Shown: piece after piece, positions 7,238 through 16,164 of the stretch
Numbering within the stretch: the first letter of the stretch is position 1
Layout of the letters: the number at the start of each line of letters is the position of its first letter
Source of the DNA: Pseudoduganella danionis
GTDB taxonomy: Bacteria > Pseudomonadota > Gammaproteobacteria > Burkholderiales > Burkholderiaceae_D
Direction of reading: 5' to 3'
Length of the DNA: 64,000 bases
Assembly: GCF_009720775.1 (NCBI RefSeq)
Contig: NZ_WNKW01000001.1
Coordinates: 1,116,001 to 1,180,000, forward strand
Program-made: the position numbers and the translations under genes
Notes under the pieces: model-generated
The model's input: the letters and a program-made list of their open reading frames with translations, nothing else
The model's database searches: none
Told to the model about the DNA's origin: nothing

Positions 7238-8530
7238 ATGTTTACCAAGCGTTTGCTGTGCGCCGTCAGCCTGCTGGCGGCACTGCTGCCGGCGGCACCT
7301 GCGTGGGCCCAGCCGCTGTCCATACTGCATACGCAGGGCGGGCGCTGGCTCGATGCCGCGGGCCAGCCGGTGGCACTGCGCGGTATTAACTTCGGCAACT
7401 ACCTGATGCAGGAATTCTGGATGATGGGGCAGGGCAGCGCCGGCATCGATGACCAGTGCAAGCTGGAAGCCGTACTGGATCGCCGCTTCGGCTATGCCGA
7501 GCGCGAACGCCTGTACCGCCTGTTCCGCGACCACTGGATCACTGAGCGCGACTGGAATCTGCTGCCGCAGCTAAAACTTAATCTGGTGCGCCTGCCGTTT
7601 ATCTACAGTGTAGTGGAAGATGAAAAGCAGCCTTACCAGCTACGCGCTGACGCGTGGCACTATCTGGATCAGGCCATCGACCAGGCCGAGCAGCGCGGCA
7701 TCTATGTGGTGCTGGATCTGCATGGCGCCGTCGGCAGCCAGGGCTGGGAACATCACAGCGGCTGCGCAGGAAAAAATCTCTATTGGAGCACGCCCGAATA
7801 CCAGCAGCGCACGATCTGGCTGTGGCAGCAGATCGCCGCGCGCTACAAGGACCGCGCCGCTGTAGCTGGCTACAGCATCCTTAACGAACCATGGGGTACG
7901 ACGCCGGAACATCTGGCCACGGTGATGGACACGCTGTATCAGGCCATCCGCGCGGTCGACCCGAATCACGTGATCATCCTGCCCGGCCATAACCTTGGCT
8001 TTGACGCCTACGGCAAACCGGCCGAACATGGCCAGCAAAATGTGGCCATCGAAATGCATCCTTATCCCGGCCACTTCGGCTGGGGCAAGCCGGGCCTGAC
8101 GGTACACCGCGACTGGCTGGAATGCGGCAGCGACGGCAACAGCGGCGTGTGCGAATGGCAGCGCAAGCTGGCCGAACGCGATGCGGCCTTTTTTGTAGGC
8201 GAGTTCCAGCCATGGGCCTTCATGGGGCCGGAGCTGGGCGGCCAGATCATGCGCGTCAGCTACGACGCTTACACGGCACAAGGCTGGGCCGCCACGGCGT
8301 GGGCCTACAAAGTCGTCAGCAATCAGGGCGGGCAGGGCAACGGTAGCTGGGGACTGGTGACCAACGCGCGCGGCGCAAAGATTCCATCCATCGATTTCAA
8401 TACTGCCACGCTGGCCGAGATCGAAAACCTGTTCCGCCAGTTTGGCAGCGTGCCGTATGAAGTCATCGCCGGTGCGCAGCAATGGATGAATGCTCCCGTA
8501 CCGCCCACACCGTTCAACAAGAAAAAATGA
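7238..8530 (+). CDS. Secreted glycoside hydrolase family 5 (endo/exo-beta-glucanase)
   Basis: A 430-residue exported GH5 enzyme. The signal peptide is MFTKRLLCAVSLLAALLPAAPAWA. The TIM-barrel landmarks are GINFGNYLMQEFWM, LKLNLVRLPF, GIYVVLDLHGAVGSQ, SILNEPWG with the acid/base Glu217, AIEMHPYPGHFGWG, and FVGEFQPW with the nucleophile Glu322. These are the retaining GH5 catalytic residues. The overall look (RGINFGNYL, LDLHGAVGSQGWEHHSG) is nearer to exo-1,3-beta-glucanase/cellulase-like members than to mannanases, but the substrate is not certain. The ATG at 7238 follows CAGGAG. The gene overlaps the next (GH1) by an ATGA stop/start junction, so the two are translationally coupled. Confidence 0.9.
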   Translation: MFTKRLLCAVSLLAALLPAAPAWAQPLSILHTQGGRWLDAAGQPVALRGINFGNYLMQEFWMMGQGSAGIDDQCKLEAVLDRRFGYAERERLYRLFRDHWITERDWNLLPQLKLNLVRLPFIYSVVEDEKQPYQLRADAWHYLDQAIDQAEQRGIYVVLDLHGAVGSQGWEHHSGCAGKNLYWSTPEYQQRTIWLWQQIAARYKDRAAVAGYSILNEPWGTTPEHLATVMDTLYQAIRAVDPNHVIILPGHNLGFDAYGKPAEHGQQNVAIEMHPYPGHFGWGKPGLTVHRDWLECGSDGNSGVCEWQRKLAERDAAFFVGEFQPWAFMGPELGGQIMRVSYDAYTAQGWAATAWAYKVVSNQGGQGNGSWGLVTNARGAKIPSIDFNTATLAEIENLFRQFGSVPYEVIAGAQQWMNAPVPPTPFNKKK

Positions 8531-9900
8531 AGACACCGATATTTAAAGACCTGCCCATGGCGATCCGGCGCGCCGACTTTGCGGACGATTTCGTCTGGGG
8601 CGTCTCCACTTCGTCCTACCAGATCGAAGGCGCTGCCACGCTGGATGGCCGCGTGCCGTCGATCTGGGATAGCTTCAGTGCCACGCCGGGCAAGGTGCGC
8701 GATGGCAGCACAGGTGCCGTGGCCTGCGATCATTATCATCGCTGGGAGCAGGATCTGGATCTGGCGCAGTCCATGGGGCTGACGGCCTACCGCTTTTCGA
8801 TTGCATGGCCGCGTATCTTCAACGGTAGCGATGCCACGCCCAACGCCAAGGGGCTGGAGTTTTATTCGAAGCTGGTAGATGGCATGCTGGCGCGCGGCCT
8901 GCAGCCGTGGTGCACGCTGTACCACTGGGATCTGCCGCAGACGTTGCAGGATCAGGGCGGCTGGGCCAGCCGCGCCACGATAGACGCCTTCCTGCAGTAT
9001 GTGGATGTGGTGACGCGCCATCTGGGCGACCGGGTGCGCCACTGGATTACCCACAACGAACCGTGGTGCACCGCCATGCACGGCAACTGGGATGGCATGC
9101 ATGCGCCGGGCCACCGCAGCCTGCCGCTGGCCCTGCAGGTGTGTCATCACGTGATGGTGTCGCATGGCCGCGCCGTGGCGCTGATCCGTTCCAACGTGGC
9201 GGATGCGCAGGTGGGGATTGCTCTGAGCCTGCACCCGGTCCATGCTGCTAGCAGCAGCGCGGAAGATCAGGCAGCCGTGCAGCGCCACGACGGGCTGCGC
9301 AACCGCTGGTTCCTCGATCCGCTGTATGGCCGCGGCTATCCGGCGCAGGTGCTGGAACTGGTGGGGGAGGATGCGCCGCACGTCGAGGCGGGCGATATGG
9401 AAGCCATCGCCGCGCCGCTGGATTTCCTCGGCGTGAACTACTACTTCCCCGAAGTGGTACGCGATGCGCCGGAACAGTATCCGCTGCGTAGCACCATCGT
9501 CCATCCGCAAGGGCGCGAACGTACGGCCTTCGGCTGGGAAGTGGCGCCGCAGGGCATGGTGGAACTGCTGGCCCGCATAGCGCGCGACTATCCTGCCGGC
9601 CCGCTCTACATCACGGAAAACGGTTCGACCTATGAAGACCGGGTCGAAGCCGACGGCAGCATCAACGACGTGCAGCGGCGCGATTATCTGATCCGCCATC
9701 TGGCGGCCATGCGTACTGCCATTGCATCAGGTGCTAATATCCGCGGCTATTTCGCATGGAGCTTGCTGGATAATTTTGAATGGGCAGAAGGCTATTTGCG
9801 GCGCTTCGGCCTGACCTATATCGACTACGCCACGCAAGAGCGCACGCTCAAGCATAGCGGCCACTGGTACAGCGCTTTTCTGCACGGCGCGCACAACTAA
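8527..9900 (+). CDS. Beta-glucosidase, glycoside hydrolase family 1
   Basis: A 457-residue cytoplasmic GH1 enzyme of normal length. Landmarks: FVWGVSTSSYQIEGA near the N-terminus, YRFSIAWPRIF, WCTLYHWDLPQ, ITHNEPWC with acid/base Glu178, NYYFPEVV, and YITENGST with nucleophile Glu364, then GYFAWSLLDNFEWAEGY and RFGLTYIDY at the end. It releases glucose from beta-linked disaccharides and short glucosides. There is no signal peptide, so it acts on imported sugar. Its ATG overlaps the GH5 stop codon; a second possible start lies at 8557 (MAIRRADF), nearer the conserved domain. Confidence 0.93.
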   Translation: MKTPIFKDLPMAIRRADFADDFVWGVSTSSYQIEGAATLDGRVPSIWDSFSATPGKVRDGSTGAVACDHYHRWEQDLDLAQSMGLTAYRFSIAWPRIFNGSDATPNAKGLEFYSKLVDGMLARGLQPWCTLYHWDLPQTLQDQGGWASRATIDAFLQYVDVVTRHLGDRVRHWITHNEPWCTAMHGNWDGMHAPGHRSLPLALQVCHHVMVSHGRAVALIRSNVADAQVGIALSLHPVHAASSSAEDQAAVQRHDGLRNRWFLDPLYGRGYPAQVLELVGEDAPHVEAGDMEAIAAPLDFLGVNYYFPEVVRDAPEQYPLRSTIVHPQGRERTAFGWEVAPQGMVELLARIARDYPAGPLYITENGSTYEDRVEADGSINDVQRRDYLIRHLAAMRTAIASGANIRGYFAWSLLDNFEWAEGYLRRFGLTYIDYATQERTLKHSGHWYSAFLHGAHN

Positions 9901-9924
9901 ATCACACAAGGGGACAGCAAAACC

Positions 9925-12465
9925 ATGAACACCACTCCACACAATTACCTGATGCGCCGCGCCGTACTGGCCGCCACGCTGGCTTTGAGCGCCGGCGCTG
10001 TTACCGCTACCGCGACTGCGGCACCGAGTACGCCGCTCAAGGACTGGCCGCACATTACCAGTGCCGTCAAGCAGGACAAGGCGATGGAAGCACGCATTGC
10101 GCAGATCGTGGCCGGCATGACGCTGGCGCAGAAAGTGGGCCAGATCACCCAGCCGGAAATCAAGTTCATCACGCCCGAACAGGTGCGCGAGTACTACATC
10201 GGTTCCGTACTGAATGGTGGCGGTAGCTGGCCGCAAGGGAACAAATATGCGACGGCAGCGGACTGGGTGAAGCTGGCCGACGCCTATTACGACGCTTCCA
10301 TGAGCACCGATATGAAGGTGCAGGTGCCGGTAATCTGGGGCATAGACGCCATGCACGGCAATAGCAATATGTATGGCGCCACGCTGTTTCCGCACAACAT
10401 AGGCCTCGGCGCTGCGCGCGACAAAAAGCTGGTCGGCGCGATGGCGCAGGCCGTGGCCAAAGCCGTGCGCGCCACCGGTATCGACTGGGTGTTTGCGCCG
10501 ACGCTGGCCGTGGTGCGTGATGATCGCTGGGGCCGTACCTACGAAAGCTTCTCGGAAGATCCGGCCATCGTCAAAGACTATGCGGCAGCCTATGTGCAGG
10601 GCCTGCAGGGCGATCTGAAAGCCGACAACACGGTGGTAGCCACGGCCAAGCATTTCGTGGGCGATGGCGGTACGGCAGAAGGCAAGGACCGTGGCGTCAA
10701 CCGTTCCAGCAAGGCGGACATGATCAACATCCATGCGCAGGGCTACTACCCGGCGCTGCAGGCCGGCGTGCAGACGGTGATGGCTTCCTTCAATAGCTGG
10801 AACGATGTGGATGGTGGCGTTGACTATGGCAAGATGCACGGCAGTAAAGCCCTGCTGACGGATGCGCTGAAAACCAAAATGGGCTTTGATGGTCTGATCG
10901 TCAGCGACTGGAATGCCATCGATGAAGTGCCGGGCTGCACGGTCGATAGCTGCCCCGCTTCGATCAATGCCGGTGTCGACATGGTGATGGTGCCCGAGCA
11001 CTGGAAAACCTTTATCGCCAATACCATCGCACAGGTGGAAAAGGGCCAGATTCCGATGTCGCGCATCGATGATGCCGTGACTCGCATCTTGCGCGTGAAA
11101 CTGCGCACCGGTCTGTTCGATGGCAAGAAGCCTTCGCAGAATGCCTATGCCGGCAAGCAGGAAGCACTGCAGGCGCGCGCGCTGGCGCGTCAGGCGGTGC
11201 GTGAATCGCTGGTACTGCTGAAGAATAACGGCGGCGTGCTGCCACTGGCACGTGGCAAAAAGGTACTGGTGGTCGGCAAGAGTGCCGACAATCTGGCCAA
11301 CCAGTCGGGTGGCTGGTCGCTGACGTGGCAGGGCACGGATAACAAGAACTCCGATTATGCCGTCAGTGACAGCATCCTTGCCGGCATACAGGATGCCGTA
11401 GGCAAGGCCAACGTCACCTTCAGCGAAAACGCGGCCGGTGTCGATGTGGCGCAGTTCGATGCCGTGATTGCCGTGATCGGCGAGACGCCGTATGCGGAAG
11501 GCGATGGCGATATCGGCCCGTCCGGTACGTTGCGCCTGTCCGGCCGTCATCCGGAAGATCTGGCTGTGCTGCAGGCCGTTGCAGGCAAGGGCAAACCGGT
11601 GGTGACGGTACTGATGTCGGGCCGCCCGATGTATGTGAACGACCTGCTGAATCTGTCGGACAGCTTTGTGGCCGCATGGCTGCCCGGCACCGAAGGCAAG
11701 GGCGTGGCCGATGTGCTGTTCCGCAAAGCCGATGGCAAGGTCAATGCGGACTTCCGCGGCAAGCTGTCGTTCTCGTGGCCGAAGTCGGCCTGCCAGTCGC
11801 CCTTGAACGTGGGCGATGCCAAGTACGATCCGCTGTTCAAATTCGGCTATGGCCTGAACTACCAGAGCAAGGCCAGCGTGCCCCAGCTCGATACCAGCTA
11901 TCCGGCTGGCGGCTGCGGCAAGACTACGGCCATGCCGATCTACGCACCGGCTGACCGTTCTACCTATGCGCTGTATGTGAGCAGCGCAGGCCAGCGCGTG
12001 GCGCTCGGTGCGGACCTGAACGCCGTGTTCAAGCTGCCGACCGTAAAAGTGGAAACAGCACAGGTGAATACCCAGCAAGATGCCAAGCGCCTGACCTGGA
12101 GCGGCCCTGCCAAACTGGAAGCGCAGGCTGCCAAAGCCGCGCCGCTGCCAGCTTACGCCAGTCAGGATGCGGCGCTGCAGTTCGATGTGATCGTGGCCGC
12201 TGCACCGCAAGGCAAGGTGGCGGTGGGAGTAGACGGCACCGAGCTCGATGCCAGCGCGATCTTCCAGCGTCTGGCCGGCAAGGAAAAGCAGACGGTGAAA
12301 ATGCCGCTGGCCTGCTTCAGCGCCCGTGGTGCGGCATTGTCGGCCATTAGCGTGCCGTTCAGCGTGGCGGCCGATGCAGTCTTTAGCGCCAGCTTCGCCA
12401 ATGTGCAGATCGTCGGCGGCGCAGCCAAGGATGCCGATGCGCTCAAGTGCAGCGACTTCAAATAA
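9925..12465 (+). CDS. Exported glycoside hydrolase family 3 (exo-beta-glucosidase/glucanase)
   Basis: An 846-residue enzyme with a signal peptide (ending ATATAA-PSTPLKDW). The GH3 N-terminal barrel shows MTLAQKVGQITQPEI, VPVIWGIDAMHGNSN, FAPTLAVVRDDRWGRTYESF, the KHFVGDGGT motif, and GFDGLIVSDWNAI with the nucleophile Asp328. The C-terminal alpha/beta sandwich follows (LVLLKNNGGVLPL, GETPYAEGDGD). The extra ~200 residues after FKFGYGLNY form a beta-rich domain like that in exo-1,3/1,4-beta-glucanases (ExoP type). It would work in the periplasm or outside, removing glucose from oligosaccharides. It follows GH1 by 24 bases and precedes the sugar MFS gene by 21, so all lie in one operon. Confidence 0.94.
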   Translation: MNTTPHNYLMRRAVLAATLALSAGAVTATATAAPSTPLKDWPHITSAVKQDKAMEARIAQIVAGMTLAQKVGQITQPEIKFITPEQVREYYIGSVLNGGGSWPQGNKYATAADWVKLADAYYDASMSTDMKVQVPVIWGIDAMHGNSNMYGATLFPHNIGLGAARDKKLVGAMAQAVAKAVRATGIDWVFAPTLAVVRDDRWGRTYESFSEDPAIVKDYAAAYVQGLQGDLKADNTVVATAKHFVGDGGTAEGKDRGVNRSSKADMINIHAQGYYPALQAGVQTVMASFNSWNDVDGGVDYGKMHGSKALLTDALKTKMGFDGLIVSDWNAIDEVPGCTVDSCPASINAGVDMVMVPEHWKTFIANTIAQVEKGQIPMSRIDDAVTRILRVKLRTGLFDGKKPSQNAYAGKQEALQARALARQAVRESLVLLKNNGGVLPLARGKKVLVVGKSADNLANQSGGWSLTWQGTDNKNSDYAVSDSILAGIQDAVGKANVTFSENAAGVDVAQFDAVIAVIGETPYAEGDGDIGPSGTLRLSGRHPEDLAVLQAVAGKGKPVVTVLMSGRPMYVNDLLNLSDSFVAAWLPGTEGKGVADVLFRKADGKVNADFRGKLSFSWPKSACQSPLNVGDAKYDPLFKFGYGLNYQSKASVPQLDTSYPAGGCGKTTAMPIYAPADRSTYALYVSSAGQRVALGADLNAVFKLPTVKVETAQVNTQQDAKRLTWSGPAKLEAQAAKAAPLPAYASQDAALQFDVIVAAAPQGKVAVGVDGTELDASAIFQRLAGKEKQTVKMPLACFSARGAALSAISVPFSVAADAVFSASFANVQIVGGAAKDADALKCSDFK

Positions 12466-12486
12466 TCAGACGGAGACTACAGAATC

Positions 12487-13770
12487 ATGGAACACCATTC
12501 CTCTAGCATGCCGCTGCGCGGCGAGATGGCGCAGGGAGCCAGCAATACCGGCCCGCTCGTCATCGTCACCATCCTGTTCTTCATGTGGGGCCTGCTCACG
12601 TCGCTCAACGATGTGCTGATCCCGCACCTGAAAGCCGTCTACACGCTCAGCTATGTGCAGGCCATGCTGGTGCAGTTCTGCTTCTTTGGCGCCTACTTCA
12701 TCGTCTCGATACCGGCCGGTATGCTGATCAAGAAGATAGGCTATCAGCACGGTGCGGTCGCGGGGCTGACCATCGCGGCTGCCGGTTGCGCGCTGTTCTA
12801 TCCGGCCGCCACCAGCGGCTACACGCTGTTCCTGATCGCCTTCTTCGTGCTGGCTGGTGGCATCACCATCCTGCAGGTGGCGGCCAATCCTTATGTGACG
12901 GTGCTGGGCGACCCGCAGACGGCGTCGAGCCGTTTGACGCTGACGCAGGCCTTCAACTCGCTGGGCACCACTGTGGCGCCTACGCTGGGCGGCATGCTGA
13001 TACTGGCGGGCGGCGTACTGAGTGCGGAAGATCTGGCCAAACAGAGCAGCGAACAGCTGGCGGCCTACCATGCGTCGCAGGCTGCTGCCGTACAGGGGCC
13101 GTATCTGGCGCTGGCGGCTGCCTTGCTGTTGCTGGCCGTGCTGTTTGCCATGGCCCGTCTGCCCAAGATCGTCGATGGTGAACAGGCCAGCACGGGCGGC
13201 TGGTCGCAAGTACTGCAGCAGCGCCATCTGGTGCTGGGTGCAATTGCCATCTTCCTCTACGTGGGCGGTGAAGTCAGCATCGGCAGCTTCCTGATCAACT
13301 TCCTCGGCGATGCCAAGGTGGCGGGCCTGTCCGCCGCCGATGCTGCGCCTTTCGTCAGCTACTACTGGGGCGGTGCCATGGTGGGCCGTTTCATCGGCTT
13401 TGCCGCCATGCGTTACATCAGCCCCGGCAAGGCGCTGGCCTTCAATGCAGCGGCCGTGATTGCGCTGGTCCTGCTGGGCATATTCGGCAGCGGCCATGTG
13501 GCCATGTGGGCCATGCTGGCCGTGGGCCTGTTCAACTCCATCATGTTCCCGACCATCTTCTCGATGGCGCTGAACAAACTGGGCCCGCTGACGGGGCAGG
13601 GTTCCGGCCTGCTGTGCATGGCCATCGTCGGCGGTGCGCTGGTGCCGTTTGCACAGGGTCTGCTGGCCGATAGCATCAGTCTGCAGACTTCCTTCTTGGT
13701 ACCGGCAGCCTGCTACACCTTCATCCTGTATTTCGGCCTGAAGTACGCGAATATGTACACGGAAGAGTAA
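12487..13770 (+). CDS. Sugar MFS transporter (FucP / glucose-galactose family)
   Basis: A 427-residue inner-membrane carrier with about twelve helices. The FucP-type signature is clear: [23 protein letters not shown] in the first helix and loop, [22 protein letters not shown], then [17 protein letters not shown] and [16 protein letters not shown]. Family members are proton symporters for fucose, glucose, galactose or related sugars. As last gene of the glucosidase operon it most likely imports glucose or a short glucoside released by the GH5 and GH3 enzymes. A candidate terminator follows. Confidence 0.91.
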   Translation: MEHHSSSMPLRGEMAQGASNTGPLVIVTILFFMWGLLTSLNDVLIPHLKAVYTLSYVQAMLVQFCFFGAYFIVSIPAGMLIKKIGYQHGAVAGLTIAAAGCALFYPAATSGYTLFLIAFFVLAGGITILQVAANPYVTVLGDPQTASSRLTLTQAFNSLGTTVAPTLGGMLILAGGVLSAEDLAKQSSEQLAAYHASQAAAVQGPYLALAAALLLLAVLFAMARLPKIVDGEQASTGGWSQVLQQRHLVLGAIAIFLYVGGEVSIGSFLINFLGDAKVAGLSAADAAPFVSYYWGGAMVGRFIGFAAMRYISPGKALAFNAAAVIALVLLGIFGSGHVAMWAMLAVGLFNSIMFPTIFSMALNKLGPLTGQGSGLLCMAIVGGALVPFAQGLLADSISLQTSFLVPAACYTFILYFGLKYANMYTEE

Positions 13771-13791
13771 CGACGGCTCTGGTGTGGCCCG

Positions 13792-13836
13792 AACGGGGGC
13801 AGGTACGCGCGAGCGGCCAGCCCCCGTTTTCTTTTT
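13792..13836 (+). terminator. Probable terminator of the beta-glucoside operon
   Basis: ACGGGGGC (13793-13800) pairs with GCCCCCGT (13820-13827) over a long loop, followed by TTTTCTTTTT. Confidence 0.58.
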
Positions 13837-13976
13837 GCGGTGGCCTCTATTGTTTTGATTTTTTGATCTGGCGCATGGAAACCGTGCTTTAGAGTGCGGC
13901 CTCCCATTTTTGTTTTGTGCAGCGCACTATCATGGCACTCTATTCCATGAATTTCTATGTAAAAGAGGGCAGTGAC

Positions 13977-15548
13977 ATGAGTGATTCCATCAAAGCATAT
14001 CTGGTCGGCGGCGGTATCGGTAACCTCGCCGCAGCAGCCTTTATGATCCGCGACGCCGGTGTGGCGGGCAGCGATATCACCATCTTCGAAGCCTCGCCAT
14101 TATCGGGCGGCAGTCTGGATGGCGGCGGCAATGCGGAAACCGGCTACACCTTGCGCGGCGGCCGCATGCTCACCACCGATAACTACGAATGCACCTGGGA
14201 TCTGTTCAAGAGCATCCCTTCGCTGGAACACGTGGGCAAGACCGTGTACGACGAAACCATCGCTTTCAACGAGATGCACAAATCGCACTCGAAAGCCCGA
14301 CTGGTGGATCGCAACCGCTTCCGCCTGAATGTGTCGTCGATGGGCTTCAATATGCACGAACGCGCCGAGCTGATGGCGCTGGCCGAAGCGGACGAAGAAA
14401 AGCTGGGCAATACCGCAATTACGGACTGGCTCTCGCCAGAATTTTTCGATACCAAATTCTGGTATATGTGGGCCACTACTTTCGCTTTCCAGCCATGGCA
14501 TAGCGCGGTGGAATTCAAGCGCTATCTGCATCGCTTCATGATGGAGTTCTCGCGCATCGAAACGCTGGCCGGTGTGAAACGCACTGTGTACAACCAGTAC
14601 GATTCGCTGGTGCGTCCGCTGCAGCAATGGCTGCAGGAGCAGGGCGTGCGTGTGGTCCACAACTGCAAGGTGGAAGACATCGAACTGGATGAAGATGGCG
14701 GCAACACCATCGTCGAGCGCCTGCGCTGCAGCCGTGATGGCGTGGCTGAAACCATCGAAGTACGCCCGCAGGATCTGGTGTTCTTCCAGAACGGTTCGAT
14801 GACCGACGCATCGAGCTTCGGCAGCATGCACAGCGCTCCGCCGAAATTCGACAAGCGTGACAGTCAGGGCTGGGCACTGTGGGAGAAACTGGCAGTGGAT
14901 CGACCCCAGTTCGGCAACCCTGCTGCGTTCAATACCAGTATCCCAGAGTCGTGGTGGGAGTCGTTTACGGTAACGCTGAAAGACCCGGCCTTCTTCGACA
15001 AGATGGAACAGTTCACCGGCAATACCGATGGTACGGGCGGGCTGGTCACGTTCAAGGATTCCAACTGGCTGATGTCGGTTGTACTCGCGCACCAGCCGCA
15101 CTTTGCCGGCCAGCCGGAAGGCGTGCAGGTATTCTGGGGCTATGCCCTGCATCCTGACCGCGTCGGTAACTTCGTCGCCAAGCCTATGGCCGATTGCACG
15201 GGCGAAGAAATCCTGCGCGAGCTGTGCGGCCACCTGAACTTCGATATGCAGATCATGGAAAAGGCTAACTGCATCCCTTGCCGTATGCCTTACATCACCA
15301 GTATGTTCATGCCGCGCTTCAAGAGCGACCGTCCGCTGCCCGTGCCAACCAACTCGCGCAATCTGGCCTTCGTTAGCCAGTTTGTCGAGATACCGGAAGA
15401 TGTGGTGTTCACCGTGGAGTACTCGGTACGTGCGGCGCAGATGGCCGTGTATGAACTGCTGAACGTGAAACGCACCGTGCCACCAGTGAGCCACTACGAC
15501 AAGTCGCTGAAAGTGAAACTGGAAACGCTGGTCAAAGCCTTCCGCTAG
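13977..15548 (+). CDS. ohyA: Oleate hydratase (FAD-binding)
   Basis: A 523-residue protein of the oleate hydratase (myosin-cross-reactive antigen) family, which adds water to cis-9 double bonds of fatty acids, giving 10-hydroxy products. It has the N-terminal FAD-binding fold KAYLVGGGIGNLAAAAFMIRDAG with an acidic strand end (FEASPLSGGSLDGGG), the RGGRMLTTDNYECTWDLF segment holding the catalytic Glu region, FMMEFSRIETLAG, FFQNGSMTDASSFG and PCRMPYITSMFMPR. The length fits bacterial members. The ATG at 13977 (MSDSIKAY) is chosen for its AGAGGG ribosome site; the frame is open upstream to 13917. It stands alone and may detoxify unsaturated fatty acids at the membrane. Confidence 0.93.
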   Translation: MSDSIKAYLVGGGIGNLAAAAFMIRDAGVAGSDITIFEASPLSGGSLDGGGNAETGYTLRGGRMLTTDNYECTWDLFKSIPSLEHVGKTVYDETIAFNEMHKSHSKARLVDRNRFRLNVSSMGFNMHERAELMALAEADEEKLGNTAITDWLSPEFFDTKFWYMWATTFAFQPWHSAVEFKRYLHRFMMEFSRIETLAGVKRTVYNQYDSLVRPLQQWLQEQGVRVVHNCKVEDIELDEDGGNTIVERLRCSRDGVAETIEVRPQDLVFFQNGSMTDASSFGSMHSAPPKFDKRDSQGWALWEKLAVDRPQFGNPAAFNTSIPESWWESFTVTLKDPAFFDKMEQFTGNTDGTGGLVTFKDSNWLMSVVLAHQPHFAGQPEGVQVFWGYALHPDRVGNFVAKPMADCTGEEILRELCGHLNFDMQIMEKANCIPCRMPYITSMFMPRFKSDRPLPVPTNSRNLAFVSQFVEIPEDVVFTVEYSVRAAQMAVYELLNVKRTVPPVSHYDKSLKVKLETLVKAFR

Positions 15549-15559
15549 CCAAAAAAAAC

Positions 15560-15675
15560 GGGGTCAGGTCGGGCAAACGGCAGGGGTCAGGTCGGGCAAT
15601 GGTGCGTTTCTTGAGAAAAGTTAAAGAATGCACCAACGCCCGACCTGACCCCTGCACTTTGCCCGACCTGACCCC
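15560..15675. repeat. Nested palindromic element: four copies of a 15-bp motif
   Basis: GGGGTCAGGTCGGGC occurs directly at 15560-15574 and 15583-15597, and its exact reverse complement at 15638-15652 and 15661-15675. The inner pair extends to 17 bp (CAGGGG... to ...CCCCTG), and inside it GGTGCGTTTCTT and AAGAATGCACC form a further imperfect arm. The whole 116 bases can fold into a large cruciform or hairpin lying between the convergent ohyA and DUF1854 genes, where it could act as a terminator. The form suggests a REP/BIME-like or MITE-like element, but no transposase is adjacent. Confidence 0.85.
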
Positions 15676-15681
15676 GCCTGA

Positions 15682-16149
15682 TTAGAGGAAGCGGTCGAGG
15701 ATTTTTTTGCTGTGCTTGTCCAGTTCGCGCAGGTCGCGTACGAGGAAGTGGATGCCGTGGATGTCGGAGATCAAGAGCGTATCGACGGTCAGGCGGCGGA
15801 TGTCTTCTTCGCCGCGCAGCACGAACTCCGTTTCGCCGCGATCCGTCGTCACCGTCCACGTGCACGGCGTGGCATAGCTGGTGACGTTGTGGATGCGGCT
15901 AATCTCCGGCATGAATTCGCGGCCGGCCAGTTCTTCGCGCACCAGTGCGCCCGCCTGCGCATCGAGGTCTTCGATGCGGTCTATCCAGCCCACTTCCTTG
16001 CCATCCGTGTTGACCAGCGAGATGCCGTCTTCCGGCGCCTGCACCGGAAAGGCGCGCACGGGCGCTACGCCTTCATGCACATCGCCTTCCGGCGTGGTCA
16101 GTATCAGCTTGCCATAGGCGTTGCGCGTCAGTTTGAATTGTGTCGTCAT
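15682..16149 (-). CDS. Cyanophycin-locus DUF1854 protein
   Basis: A 155-residue soluble protein of the DUF1854 family, which is found with cyanophycin genes in proteobacteria. It contains VRAFPVQAPEDGISLVNTDGKEVGWI, HNVTSYATPCTWTVTTDRGETEFVL and LLISDIHGIHFLVRDLREL. The biochemical role is unknown. It lies 15 bases downstream of the ABC transporter gene on the same strand, so the two form an operon divergent from cphA'-cphA. A role in handling or export linked to cyanophycin metabolism is inference from this setting. Confidence 0.85.
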   Translation of the reverse strand: MTTQFKLTRNAYGKLILTTPEGDVHEGVAPVRAFPVQAPEDGISLVNTDGKEVGWIDRIEDLDAQAGALVREELAGREFMPEISRIHNVTSYATPCTWTVTTDRGETEFVLRGEEDIRRLTVDTLLISDIHGIHFLVRDLRELDKHSKKILDRFL

Positions 16150-16164
16150 GAGTCGGTTCTCTGC

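Noticed and set aside
9727..12210. An 827-codon open frame on the minus strand
   Set aside because: It is the antisense of the GH3 gene. Its protein is rich in His, Arg and Gln with no recognisable domain, while the plus strand has full GH3 motifs and a signal peptide.
13917..13976. Longer start for oleate hydratase
   Set aside because: The upstream in-frame starts lack a ribosome site and would add residues before the FAD-binding fold; 13977 has AGAGGG.
15560..15675. CRISPR-like repeat array
   Set aside because: The four units are two direct and two inverted copies with unequal short gaps, which is a palindromic element and not a CRISPR array.
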